Shown piece after piece: positions 42,993 to 51,486 of a stretch of 64,000 nt of DNA (its first letter is position 1; every line of letters starts with the position of its first letter). The position numbers and the translations under genes were made by a program. The DNA comes from Ferruginibacter sp. HRS2-29 (GTDB lineage: Bacteria; Bacteroidota; Bacteroidia; Chitinophagales; Chitinophagaceae), in assembly GCF_024343615.1 (NCBI RefSeq), contig NZ_RJUB01000007.1, forward strand, positions 1 to 64,000. The letters are read 5' to 3'. Below the pieces are notes generated by a model. It had not been told where the DNA came from. It made no database searches and saw nothing but the letters and a program-made list of their open reading frames with translations.

Positions 42993-43030
42993 TATCATAC
43001 ATCATAGATCTTACATCATAGATCATACAT
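42993..43030. repeat. Gene-less repeat of ATGATCTATGAT words (S23-element family)
   Basis: The minus strand reads ATGTATGATCTATGAT, then TAAGATCTATGATGTATGAT. It shares an exact 16-nt word with the S23 element's terminal repeats at 12416-12450. It lies between the meaB stop codon and the small membrane protein gene, whose stop codon TGA (43023-43025) is part of the repeat. Confidence 0.75.
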
Positions 43031-43265
43031 TGTTCCCTTCTTCTTTTTCCATCGCCTTATTGTTTTTCCACCAGCGGAAACCGATGAAACCTACGATGGC
43101 GAAGGGGGAGAGCATCAGGTAAAGAATTCCGCGGTTGAGCCCCAGGGCAGGTTTTTCGCCCAACTGCGATGCCGTTTTAGTACACATGGCGCATTGTGCT
43201 TCAGCGCCGGAATATACCAGCACAAAAACCAGCAGCAGCGAAACTATCATCAGCATTTTTTTCAT
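43023..43265 (-). CDS. Small exported membrane protein with a CxxC motif, 80 aa
   Basis: MKKMLMIVSLLLVFVLVYSG is a signal peptide; CAMC (residues 25-28) follows, then one membrane helix at about 45-64 (GILYLMLSPFAIVGFIGFRWW) and a short charged tail. It is probably an inner-membrane protein with its CxxC pair outside the cytoplasm; a redox or metal role is possible. Family not recognised. The last codons (AAC AAT GTA TGA) coincide with a repeat word, and the S23 gene ends with the same codons. Confidence 0.65.
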   Translation of the reverse strand: MKKMLMIVSLLLVFVLVYSGAEAQCAMCTKTASQLGEKPALGLNRGILYLMLSPFAIVGFIGFRWWKNNKAMEKEEGNNV

Positions 43266-43295
43266 AAGGCAAATTTACAGGAAAATTTCGAAAAG

Positions 43296-43365
43296 GGTAG
43301 TCAACCCGCGGTAGTCTACTCCCGGTAGTCAACTCCCGGTAGTCAACTCCCGGTAGTCAACCCTT
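43296..43365. repeat. Five tandem 14-bp units (GGTAGTCAACTCCC)
   Basis: Units at 43296, 43310, 43324, 43338 and 43352, each 14 bp. Units 3 and 4 are exact and the others differ at 1-3 positions. The stop codon of the CHAT protease gene (43357-43359, TGA) lies in the fifth unit. The word GTAGTCAACTC also occurs at 54514-54524, upstream of uvrB. Confidence 0.9.
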
Positions 43366-46300
43366 TTTCCTTCTCCTGTAATACAAAATCCCCATAAGTA
43401 GTACCAGGAATAAACCGCCCGCCATCCAAAACGCCAGCGTTTTTTTATTGCGGGGCAATACTACCGGCGATGTGTCGCCCATGATCACCAGGCCTGCCCA
43501 GTATTTCGGGGCCAGCATACGGCCTTCATTTTCTGAGAGATATTTCAGTTTTGCCTGCCGCAGTGCTTCATCTTTCGTCATGCCTTCCAGCAGGTTTTTG
43601 TAAAAATGATCTGTGATGATCGTACTCGATTGCTCATCGATTTTCCACAATCCTGTGAGGATGCTCTGGCTGCCGGCATAACTGAAAGCATGCGCCATCG
43701 ATACCATTCCTTCCCCATCCTGGTAACCTGCTTTCCCTGATTCGCAGGCAGTTAATATCACCAGGTCGGAACTGAGGTCGCAGTTATAGATGTCAAATAA
43801 ATAAAGCGAATTTTCCCCGGATGCTTTCTGCGGGTCTTTTGCAAAAATCAGCCGGGAAAATTCGGGGTAATTGTTATTCGCTTCAGCGTGGGTGCCAATG
43901 TAAATAATAGTATGGTTGCCCGCATGTGTACGGAATGCTTCCGGTGTAGAACGATCGTTGAGGAAAATTTCGCCCCCCAGGTTATCGTGCACTTCCCTCA
44001 CCAGGCTGGTGGTAAACGGAAGCGGGAGCAAAGAGAGGTAAGTGTTATCCGCGTGCAACGAATCGTTTTTGATCAATTCGCTGTAAACCTTCTTCTGCTC
44101 ATCAGAAAATTCCGGCGAAAAACCAATGAAACTAGCTTTCATTTTTGAAACCGGCTTTTGTTCATTCAGCGCCAGCAGGCTATAATAATATGAGATAGCA
44201 TATTTATTTACCAGTGCTTTTTTTGCCAGGTCGCGGTAATTGTCAACTCTCTCCGGAACCAGCATATCAAACGTGATGTTATACAGGATATCATCGGGGA
44301 TGATCATCACGCGGTTGTTGCCCACGAGTTTTTCTACCGGTTTCCACAATTGATTGTAAAGATTAAAACCGGCTTCCCCGGCCTGCGCGGGAGCTGTTCT
44401 GGGATCATTGAGCGCCAGCACATTTTCGGTAAGCCGGTCGGTAGGCAAGACGATCAGTTGCTGCTTTTGTCTGGTAGCCACCAGCACAAACAGATCAGGG
44501 CCTGTGAAAAAATAGCGCAGCACGGTGATCCCTGCGGGAATAGACTGGCTCAATGCGGCCACGTTTTTTTCTTTTGTACCATAACGCATCTCATAATATG
44601 CCGGGTATTTTTCGCGGAGCATCTGCTGATAATCGTTCCAGCTGTTTACTGCGGCTATGTAAGCTTTGATCTTTTCATCATGCGCCGCTTTGCCCTGCAA
44701 TGCCAGCCGGATAGATTCCCTGAGCCGGGCTTCCTCCGCCATGATACTTGCCGGTACCTGCGAAAACCTGATCGCCCTTTGTTTGTCCATCCGCGACCGG
44801 ATACGGGCATACATGGCCTGCTCGTGCGAACCGATCATCTTGTCGAGGTAATCGGTTTTGCCTGTAGCGGCGTATAATTCGTAATTCAGTTTTTTTATAA
44901 AATCGAGCAATTCGCGGTAGCCGGCCATCAACGAAGTGATGTCCTTTTCGCTATACAAGATGCCCTTTCTTTTGTCCACCACGTTTCTTGCTTCATATAA
45001 TTCTTTCAACAAAGCATTCAAAAAAGCAGTATCCTTCTTTTCCTGCAACTTGTATGCGGCTTTGGATTTGAGCAGTACCAATGCAGGTTGCTCCATGGAA
45101 ATCTTGATGGAATCCAGCAGGTCGCTGCTTTGCGGCGCCAGCTTGTTTAAGATGGACAGCCCTTTTGTGGCAACAGCAAAAACCTGCGCATAATTTTTCA
45201 GCCGGAAATTTACTTCAGCCAGGTTTTTCAATTGCAGTATCGCCGCCAGCGAATTTTCGCCCTGCGATTTATTTACATAATGGAGGCCTTTAGTGACAGA
45301 AGAAATTGCGAGCGCCCCCTCATTATTATCTGCATAAAACAACGATTGTCCACCCAGGTAACTGAGGTAAAGATCGTCATACTGTCCCTGGTACACGATG
45401 TCGTAGATCCTGTCCGCTTCATGATAAGCGGCCGCGGCTTCACTGTTATTTTTCAGGCCTTTTGCCGCTACGGCCAGCTGGGTATAGGCTTCAGCTCCCC
45501 AGGAGTTTTCAATATCACCGAGCGTTTTTATCCTGTTGATCGCATCCAGCAGATAAGTTTTTGCCTTCGGGTAATTATGTTGATTGTTGTAAATGGTGGC
45601 CAGGAAGATCAGTGATTTATATACCTCCGGACTTTTATCACCGAAAGTTTTCAGCTTTTGCTGGTAAGAATAATTGAGCAGGTCATGCGCTTTGGTAAAA
45701 TCGCCGAGCTCTAGATAAACCTTCGCCAGGTTGTCGATCGCCTGGAACTGGTTGATGCGGGAATTCTCTTTTTTGGGATGGGGCTCCGGTGAAGCGATGA
45801 ATTTTTTATTGTTATCGATCACCTGTTCAAACATGTCGATCGCTTCCTGTGTTTTACCCAAAACATTGAGGCAACCTGCAATATTATTTTGCACCAGCGC
45901 CACCCTGAAATTCCGGTTCAGTGGAGTAGCTTCCAGTTTGTTCAATGCCTCGATCGCTTTGTTCCAATAAAAGATGGCACTGTCGAGCCGCGACGAATAC
46001 CACATCACTATGCCCAAAGAGTTGTTGGCAAAATATAATTTCTGTTCGTCGGGTTTGGGATCGGTTTTCAAAAACTGTATCGATCGTATGTAATGATCAC
46101 TTGCGATGGCATATTTCCCCATGCGCATGCTGTAATCGCCGAGGTTGGATTGTATGGCCGGAATATCGGCGGCGATGACAGCTCTTTTATTGGCAAAATA
46201 ATTATCCAGTTGCGTCACCAGGTCGTAAGCAAGTTGATGGTTTCCGGAATTGCTGAAGAAAGAAGCGGCTTCGAGGTATATTTTTACCAGCGCCTTATTA

Positions 46301-46593
46301 TCGGGAAAATTGTTTTTTGCTTTCTGCACAACCCCCAGCACATCAGCTTTTGCAGCAGTTTCACCTTTAAGGGCATTGCCCGATTTTCCAAGATAGTTGA
46401 TGTAGGCGGAAATGGTGTCCGCGTTTTTCTGTACAAAGAAATTACTGATCCGTTCCTTGCAGAGCCTGTTTACTTCTTTAAAGTTTTCAGTTTTGAGCAA
46501 TTCTTCTACATCCGGCACCACATTGTTTTTCTGGCAAAAAGAATTGCTGAAAAAAAAGGCCGATGTGAAAATGAGGAAAAGATATTTTATCAT
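43357..46593 (-). CDS. Exported TPR-CHAT caspase-like protease
   Basis: 1078 residues: signal peptide (1-20), a long TPR region (about 25-600: QLAYDLVTQLDNYF, IASDHYIRSIQFL, KTQEAIDMFEQVI), a coiled linker, and a C-terminal CHAT domain (about 760-1045). H902 (IIYIGTHAEAN) and C950 (LVILTACESGKAG) are the expected catalytic dyad, and WKIDEQSSTIITDHFY is the next CHAT signature. A helix at 1052-1072 followed by RRRKKG anchors the end, so the protease domain faces the periplasm if the signal peptide is used. It is the last gene of an operon with a sigma factor and an anti-sigma-like TPR protein. Target proteins are unknown. Confidence 0.85.
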   Translation of the reverse strand: MIKYLFLIFTSAFFFSNSFCQKNNVVPDVEELLKTENFKEVNRLCKERISNFFVQKNADTISAYINYLGKSGNALKGETAAKADVLGVVQKAKNNFPDNKALVKIYLEAASFFSNSGNHQLAYDLVTQLDNYFANKRAVIAADIPAIQSNLGDYSMRMGKYAIASDHYIRSIQFLKTDPKPDEQKLYFANNSLGIVMWYSSRLDSAIFYWNKAIEALNKLEATPLNRNFRVALVQNNIAGCLNVLGKTQEAIDMFEQVIDNNKKFIASPEPHPKKENSRINQFQAIDNLAKVYLELGDFTKAHDLLNYSYQQKLKTFGDKSPEVYKSLIFLATIYNNQHNYPKAKTYLLDAINRIKTLGDIENSWGAEAYTQLAVAAKGLKNNSEAAAAYHEADRIYDIVYQGQYDDLYLSYLGGQSLFYADNNEGALAISSVTKGLHYVNKSQGENSLAAILQLKNLAEVNFRLKNYAQVFAVATKGLSILNKLAPQSSDLLDSIKISMEQPALVLLKSKAAYKLQEKKDTAFLNALLKELYEARNVVDKRKGILYSEKDITSLMAGYRELLDFIKKLNYELYAATGKTDYLDKMIGSHEQAMYARIRSRMDKQRAIRFSQVPASIMAEEARLRESIRLALQGKAAHDEKIKAYIAAVNSWNDYQQMLREKYPAYYEMRYGTKEKNVAALSQSIPAGITVLRYFFTGPDLFVLVATRQKQQLIVLPTDRLTENVLALNDPRTAPAQAGEAGFNLYNQLWKPVEKLVGNNRVMIIPDDILYNITFDMLVPERVDNYRDLAKKALVNKYAISYYYSLLALNEQKPVSKMKASFIGFSPEFSDEQKKVYSELIKNDSLHADNTYLSLLPLPFTTSLVREVHDNLGGEIFLNDRSTPEAFRTHAGNHTIIYIGTHAEANNNYPEFSRLIFAKDPQKASGENSLYLFDIYNCDLSSDLVILTACESGKAGYQDGEGMVSMAHAFSYAGSQSILTGLWKIDEQSSTIITDHFYKNLLEGMTKDEALRQAKLKYLSENEGRMLAPKYWAGLVIMGDTSPVVLPRNKKTLAFWMAGGLFLVLLMGILYYRRRKKG

Positions 46594-47315
46594 TCTTTTA
46601 GTTTGTGCAGTAGTGCTGCTTTTTGCGGATGTCCCGACGAGCTGATAGCTTCGATGGCTTCGTCTTTTTTACCAAGCCGTATCAACGCCAGCCCTTTGTA
46701 CCAAAGAGCTTCGGAAGAAAAAGCTGTGCGACCGGTTTTTAATACATCGTTAAAATAGCCGATGGCTGAAGCTCCGTCTTTATTGGCTAAATAAGCGCTT
46801 CCGATAAAATAATTGAGCGTATCGTTTCCCGGGTTAAGCGGCAGTAATTTTTTCCAGGAATCGATGGCGGCAGAATATTTTCCTGTTTTGTAATCTACCA
46901 TCGCCCTTTCAAAATTGTAATTTTCAGATACACTCATTTCTGTCGCAAGGCCGGCATCGGGTTTATAAAAATCAGCATATAATTTTTCGTCCGCCGAAGG
47001 CTTGAGAAACAGCCACCAGCAGCACAAACCAATCAGCCCGATGAGTACCGCGGCAACCGATAGTTTTTTGAGCCACGAGATCGGCCTTATTTTACCCGGC
47101 TGTACCTGATGGAATGTGTCCAGTTTTTGCCTGAGCGCAGCTTCCCGGATGCCGAGTGAGAGCAGTTTTATCTCTTCCACTTTGCTTTTCCATTCCGGGT
47201 CCGATTGAAGGCGTTGCTCAAACGATTCTTTTTCAGGTAAAGTAAGTTTACCGGTGATGTAATCGTCTATCAGCGCCAGGTCCGGTTCGGTTATATTCAA
47301 TTGGTTATTGCTCAC
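46590..47315 (-). CDS. Anti-sigma-like protein with membrane helix and TPRs
   Basis: 241 residues. A cytoplasmic N-terminal segment (1-75: LALIDDYITGKLTLPEKESFEQRLQSDPEWKSKVEE) resembles the anti-sigma region of Bacteroidota anti-sigma factors; it has no zinc motif. One membrane helix (about 83-105) is followed by a periplasmic TPR part (AMVDYKTGKYSAAIDSWKKLL, FIGSAYLANKDGASAIGYF, GKKDEAIEAI). It overlaps the CHAT gene by 4 bp (ATGA junction) and lies 6 bp after the sigma gene. It likely ties the sigma factor to the membrane and senses, or is cleaved by, the CHAT protease; that link is inference. Confidence 0.72.
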   Translation of the reverse strand: MSNNQLNITEPDLALIDDYITGKLTLPEKESFEQRLQSDPEWKSKVEEIKLLSLGIREAALRQKLDTFHQVQPGKIRPISWLKKLSVAAVLIGLIGLCCWWLFLKPSADEKLYADFYKPDAGLATEMSVSENYNFERAMVDYKTGKYSAAIDSWKKLLPLNPGNDTLNYFIGSAYLANKDGASAIGYFNDVLKTGRTAFSSEALWYKGLALIRLGKKDEAIEAISSSGHPQKAALLHKLKE

Positions 47316-47321
47316 TTGTGG

Positions 47322-47888
47322 TTAAATTTTTTCGTTTTTCAAAAGGTTTCTCAGTTTTTCAATACACCGGTATTTGTTATTCCTTGCCGTAGCTTCTGTC
47401 CAGCCGAAAAATGCGGCGATCGTTCTCAGCGATTCTTTTTCGTAATAAAATCTTGTCAGCACATCGCGGCAATTTTCGCCAAGCTTCTGCATGTTTTTAG
47501 ATATCGCAGAAATATACTCACTGGCAGTGTCATTGGGTTCATCATCGGCAGTTTCCTGGGCATCATACTTCAATGGAGCAGTTTTTTTGTAGGCCGATGA
47601 GCGCAGGTGGCTGATCCATTTATTTCTGCTCACCTGGAAAAGATATGCTTTCAACGATTGCTCATTTTGAGGGACAAATTTTTCCAGTTGTATATTTTTC
47701 CACACGGCGATGAACGCTTCCTGGAAAATGTCTTTCGCTTCTTCAGTGCTTCCGTTGTTTTGCAGGATATACCGCTCGGCAGCACTGTAGTTATCGGTAT
47801 ATATTTGTTGCAGCACCTGTGAGCTATTGTCTTTGATAGCCTGTACTTCTGCTGAAAAATTATGTTCTCCTGATGTGTTTGCCGGCAT
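47322..47888 (-). CDS. ECF RNA polymerase sigma factor
   Basis: 188 residues: region 2 (AERYILQNNGSTEEAKDIFQEAFIAVWKNIQLEKFVPQNEQSLKAYLFQVSRNKWISHLRS, about 35-97) and region 4 (about 125-185: NCRDVLTRFYYEKESLRTIAAFFGWTEATARNNKYRCIEKLRNLL). The WTEATARNNKYRC helix-turn-helix is of the type found next to CHAT and TPR genes in Bacteroidota. Likely controls its own operon (anti-sigma and CHAT protease) in response to an envelope signal. The 47889-48047 gap upstream has only an orphan TTACTTTG box (47953-47960, plus). Confidence 0.85.
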   Translation of the reverse strand: MPANTSGEHNFSAEVQAIKDNSSQVLQQIYTDNYSAAERYILQNNGSTEEAKDIFQEAFIAVWKNIQLEKFVPQNEQSLKAYLFQVSRNKWISHLRSSAYKKTAPLKYDAQETADDEPNDTASEYISAISKNMQKLGENCRDVLTRFYYEKESLRTIAAFFGWTEATARNNKYRCIEKLRNLLKNEKI

Positions 47889-48047
47889 AGATTAAATATA
47901 ATCAAAAACGGCAATATCCTATGGTAGCCAACGAGTAATAGTGAAAAGTTATTCTTACTTTGTTTCTATCATGTTTTATTGTTTCTCTTATATCGTATCT
48001 ACTGTTGAAATGTCATCAATGCGATAAGTTTTTAACTGGGCATAAAA

Positions 48048-48070
48048 AAATCCACTCATGGGGTGGATTT
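48048..48070 (-). terminator. Rho-independent terminator after the HicB-like gene
   Basis: AAATCCAC (48048-48055) pairs with GTGGATTT (48063-48070). On the minus strand the stem is followed by a T run (48041-48050), 37 bp after the HicB-like stop codon. Confidence 0.7.
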
Positions 48071-48106
48071 CAACTTTACAATCATTCTTGTTTAAAATAG
48101 ACACAT

Positions 48107-48298
48107 TTAACAAATTTCCTCAAGAGTTTCAATATAGTCATCAACCGATTGATAAAAAGCTGATTTCAATTGTTTTACAGATTTCGCTTCGAATATTACT
48201 AAATCATTGATATCAATTAGCTTTCCATAAAAAACTATATCTTCTGCACTGAAGAAAATCCTTGCTTTATAACCTTTGTATTGCAGTAAATTTTTCAT
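48107..48298 (-). CDS. Truncated HicB-like antitoxin, 63 aa
   Basis: MKNLLQYKGYKARIFFSAED and VFYGKLIDINDLVIFEAKSV, followed by YQSVDDYIETLEEIC, correspond to the N-terminal half of a HicB-type antitoxin (RNase-H-like fold that inhibits HicA). Full HicB is about 110 residues, with a C-terminal ribbon-helix-helix that is absent here; reading past the stop in any frame does not restore it. No HicA-like ORF lies beside it. It is AT-rich like its neighbour. It may be a remnant, or a minimal inhibitor of a toxin encoded elsewhere. Confidence 0.7.
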   Translation of the reverse strand: MKNLLQYKGYKARIFFSAEDIVFYGKLIDINDLVIFEAKSVKQLKSAFYQSVDDYIETLEEIC

Positions 48299-48331
48299 TT
48301 AACCATAAAATTATTATGTGAAAAACAAACC

Positions 48332-49096
48332 TTAAAAGAGATCTTCAGGAGAAATTTTGATTTCCTTTATACGTGGCAAATCTATGAAATAATATTTTTT
48401 TAATACAGCTATTATTATGTTGCTGATTAATTTTTGAGCTTCATTTAATGACATAGGTTTTTTAGGTGGTTTTTGAGATTTGTTTCCGTGTCTTGCATCG
48501 ATACCTAATGTTTCAAAATTGTTTGCAGTATGATTAAATCTGTCTAGTTCAACTGCGTTGAATCCTAAAGCTTCAAGGGATTCTTTCCCTTTCAAAAAAT
48601 ATTTAATTTCATCTACCGCTTTATATAATGAATTATAATCCATACCGCTGCTACTTATTTGTAAAAGGTTTCTTATAAAATCATCTTTTGCTGCGATATG
48701 TATTAATAGAGAAATTGGGGTTAATTTATGATCTCCATTCTTATCTTCAGTAAAATAAGAAAAGTCAAAAAGGCTATTTTTAATAGTTCGGTCAAAAAGG
48801 GGGACTTTTTCTTTTCCATTATAAAGAGTTCCTAAAACTATTTGCGTATATGATTTTTTATTTTCATGAATAATGTATAAAACCCCGTCTAATAACATTT
48901 TTAATTTAAAAGCCCTGTTGTACACTTCATTTGGATCAGAAAGATCATTCAAATGAGGTGAAGAAAATTCTAACCAAAAACCAAAATCATCTGATTGCTC
49001 AATGATACATATATCCTCATTATCTGGTATGGAAGCCAGCTCTCTCAAAAGATTTGTATAAGGATGTTTAATTTCAAATATCCAGTTATGACTCAT
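48332..49096 (-). CDS. AT-rich protein of unknown function, possibly HEPN-like
   Basis: 254 residues; family not firmly recognised. The C-terminal part (about 165-240) has RFNHTANNFETLGIDARHGN and the PPKKPMSLNEAQKLISNIIIAVLKKYY helix, resembling HEPN-type all-helical domains often found in toxin-antitoxin or defence neighbourhoods. The N-terminal half is mixed (FGFWLEFSSPHLN, AFKLKMLLDGVLYI). There is no signal peptide. Its base composition is much AT-richer than the flanking genes, and with the truncated HicB gene it forms a small accessory patch. A cytoplasmic role is likely; the RxxxxH motif of HEPN RNases is not obvious, so no enzymatic claim is made. Confidence 0.5.
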   Translation of the reverse strand: MSHNWIFEIKHPYTNLLRELASIPDNEDICIIEQSDDFGFWLEFSSPHLNDLSDPNEVYNRAFKLKMLLDGVLYIIHENKKSYTQIVLGTLYNGKEKVPLFDRTIKNSLFDFSYFTEDKNGDHKLTPISLLIHIAAKDDFIRNLLQISSSGMDYNSLYKAVDEIKYFLKGKESLEALGFNAVELDRFNHTANNFETLGIDARHGNKSQKPPKKPMSLNEAQKLISNIIIAVLKKYYFIDLPRIKEIKISPEDLF

Positions 49097-49139
49097 TATA
49101 TTATGTTCATTTAGTTTAGTGAAATGATGCTAACTAAAA

Positions 49140-49161
49140 AATCCGCTCAATCGAGCGGATT
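49140..49161 (-). terminator. Rho-independent terminator after typA
   Basis: AATCCGCTC (49140-49148) and GAGCGGATT (49153-49161) form a perfect 9-bp stem; on the minus strand it is followed by a T run (49135-49140), 22 bp after the typA stop codon. Confidence 0.8.
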
Positions 49162-49183
49162 CATATTTAAGATCATTTATTTC

Positions 49184-50995
49184 TTATACAGCTTCTGAAG
49201 CCATCGATTTGCTCATACGCTTCCTGTCATCTTCGTTCAGGATGGTTTTCCTCAAACGGATGTTCTTTGGCGTAACCTCAATGCACTCGTCCTGCTGGAT
49301 ATACTCCATACATTCTTCCAGGCTCATCAGGATCTTCGGAGCTGCTTTGGAAGCATCATCCGATCCGCTTGCACGGTGGTTGGTCAGCTTCTTGGGCTCG
49401 GTTGCATTTACTACCAGGTCTCCTGGTTTGATGTGCTCGGCGATGATCTGGCCTGCGTAAACATCTTCACCCGGATCAACGAAGAAACGTCCACGGTCCT
49501 GCAATTTATCGATAGAGTAACCAGTTGTTTTTTCAGTGGTTTTGCTCAGCAATACACCATTGTTACGGCCAGGAATAGGGCCTTTCCACGGACGGTATTC
49601 TGCAAAACGGTGTGCCATTACAGCTTCACCCGCAGTTGCGGTAAGCATGTTGCTACGCAAACCGATCAATCCACGTGAAGGGATATCGAATTCCAGATGC
49701 TGCATTTCGCCTTTGGTTTCCATTACCAGCATTTCGCCTTTACGTTGTGTAACCAGGTCGATCACTTTACCGCTGTAATCAGCCGGAACATCTACCACCA
49801 GAACTTCATAGGGTTCGCTTTTCACACCGTCGATATGTTTTACCAACACCTGTGGCTGACCGATGGTCAACTCAAAACCTTCCCTGCGCATCGTTTCAAT
49901 CAGGATACCAAGGTGAAGGATACCACGGCCAAATACGTTGAAGCTATCAGCACTGTCGCTGTCTTCTACACGCAGCGCCAGGTTCTTTTCAGTTTCTTTG
50001 AACAAACGATCACGAAGGTGACGGCTGGTAACGAATTTACCTTCTTTACCAAAGAAAGGAGAGTTATTGATACCGAACAACATGCTCATGGTGGGTTCAT
50101 CCACGCTGATGACAGGCAATGCTTCCGGGTTTTCTACATCAGCGATGGTATCACCGATGTTGAATGATTCAAGTCCAACGATCGCACAAATATCACCGGC
50201 AAAAACTTCCGTTACTTTCTTTTTGCCCATGCCTTCAAACACATATAGTTCCTTGATCTTCATTTTTTTGATAACGCCATCAGCCTGTACGAGGGCGATC
50301 TGCTGATTTTCTTTCACGCTGCCACGGGCCACTTTGCCGATCGCGATCCTTCCGAGGAAAGAAGAATAATCGAGTGAAGTGATCTGCATCTGTGTGGTAC
50401 CTTCATTTTTCTTTGGTTCGGGTACGTATTCAATTACCGCATCCAGCAAAGGCAGGATGTTGTCGGTTGGAGTAAGGGAAGTGTTCATCCAGCCGTTCTT
50501 GCTGCTACCATAGATGGTAGGGAAGTTCAGCTGCTCTTCTGTAGCGTCGAGGTTGAAGAACAATTCAAAAACCGCGTCGTGCACTTCATCCGGACGGCAG
50601 TTTTCCTTATCTACTTTATTGATCACCACGATCGGTTTCAGGCCGAGCGCCAGTGCTTTTTGCAATACGAAACGTGTCTGCGGCATCGGGCCTTCAAAAG
50701 CATCCACGAGCAGCAAAACACCATCGGCCATTTTTAATACCCTTTCTACCTCACCGCCAAAGTCACTATGTCCCGGAGTATCAATCACGTTGATCTTCAC
50801 GTCTTTGTAGCTAACAGAAATGTTCTTGCTAAAAATGGTGATACCACGTTCCCTTTCGAGGTCGTTGCTATCCATGATCAGTTCACCGGTTTCCTGGTTT
50901 TCCCTGAATACCTGTGTGGCATGGATGATCTTGTCTACTAAGGTTGTTTTACCATGATCTACGTGGGCGATGATGGCGATGTTACGAATATTCAT
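49184..50995 (-). CDS. typA: Ribosome-associated GTPase TypA/BipA
   Basis: 603 residues, the usual size. The GTPase domain has G1 AHVDHGKTTLVD, G2 RERGITIF, G3 DTPGHSDFGGEV and G4 NKVDKENCR, and the later domains have the EF-G-like fold with RGLIGLRSNMLTATAGEAVMAHRF (the TypA-specific C-terminal region). TypA acts on the ribosome and is needed for 50S assembly and stress tolerance. It has a canonical promoter at 51085-51115 and its own terminator, so it is monocistronic. Confidence 0.96.
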   Translation of the reverse strand: MNIRNIAIIAHVDHGKTTLVDKIIHATQVFRENQETGELIMDSNDLERERGITIFSKNISVSYKDVKINVIDTPGHSDFGGEVERVLKMADGVLLLVDAFEGPMPQTRFVLQKALALGLKPIVVINKVDKENCRPDEVHDAVFELFFNLDATEEQLNFPTIYGSSKNGWMNTSLTPTDNILPLLDAVIEYVPEPKKNEGTTQMQITSLDYSSFLGRIAIGKVARGSVKENQQIALVQADGVIKKMKIKELYVFEGMGKKKVTEVFAGDICAIVGLESFNIGDTIADVENPEALPVISVDEPTMSMLFGINNSPFFGKEGKFVTSRHLRDRLFKETEKNLALRVEDSDSADSFNVFGRGILHLGILIETMRREGFELTIGQPQVLVKHIDGVKSEPYEVLVVDVPADYSGKVIDLVTQRKGEMLVMETKGEMQHLEFDIPSRGLIGLRSNMLTATAGEAVMAHRFAEYRPWKGPIPGRNNGVLLSKTTEKTTGYSIDKLQDRGRFFVDPGEDVYAGQIIAEHIKPGDLVVNATEPKKLTNHRASGSDDASKAAPKILMSLEECMEYIQQDECIEVTPKNIRLRKTILNEDDRKRMSKSMASEAV

Positions 50996-51084
50996 TATTG
51001 ATTTTTTTAGCCGCTGCGTTTGCCCCGGGCGTAAGCGATATGCTTGCGAAATAGAGGTTAGCGCTCAGGCTGTTTTTAAGGGCG

Positions 51085-51115
51085 CAAAGGTACTCATTTT
51101 TGGCGGGATGGCAAA
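51085..51115 (-). promoter_or_regulatory. Consensus promoter of typA
   Basis: On the minus strand TTTG (51115-51112) is followed after 19 bp by TACCTTTG (51092-51085), an exact match to TTTG-N19-TAnnTTTG. It gives a leader of about 80 nt before typA (ATG at 50995). Between here and 51203 I see no other signal. Confidence 0.8.
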
Positions 51116-51203
51116 GGGAAATGGAATTATAACGTTAAAATGATGCTGATAATTGACAAGTGATTGATCTGCATTGTATTATGGGGTAAGGTATTCGAAA
51201 ATT

Positions 51204-51486
51204 TTACCAATGGATTAATTTGGAAGCGATCACCTCACAGATGATCAGTTCTGTTTCCGTTTCAATAAAAACGATCATGTATTTTTTCTTGTAAGAAATG
51301 CATTTATAACCTAATTGTGCTCTGGACGGCTCTTTACAGTAAGCGTGAAGTTTTCGCGAATCAGAAATCAGCAATATGTAATTATATAAGGCATCTTGCG
51401 GTCATCCCTTTCGATTCGATGAACCATGCTATGGCAGCAATGTTATCAGCAGCGGTTTTCTTAATACTTATTTTTCTGCGGCCCAC
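51204..51486 (-). pseudogene. ParE-type toxin with internal frameshift/deletion
   Basis: A GTG at 51486, inside the antitoxin's last codons, starts MGRRKISIKKTAADNIAAIA and continues WFIESKGMTAR in frame, then stops (CLI*). The next frame resumes LYNYILLISDSRKLHAYCKE, continues PSRAQLGYKCISYKKKYMIV and ends in LIICEVIASKLIHW at the TAA at 51204-51206. The two halves match the N- and C-terminal halves of a RelE/ParE-type toxin, with roughly six residues missing between them plus a frame change; the 283-nt length is not a multiple of three. The toxin is therefore predicted to be inactive. Confidence 0.78.

Noticed and set aside
43296..43365. Regular 14-bp repeats considered as a CRISPR array
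   Set aside because: Units are adjacent with no spacers, and no cas gene is present.
48041..48106. Frameshifted C-terminal half of HicB after its stop codon
   Set aside because: None of the three frames downstream resembles a ribbon-helix-helix domain.
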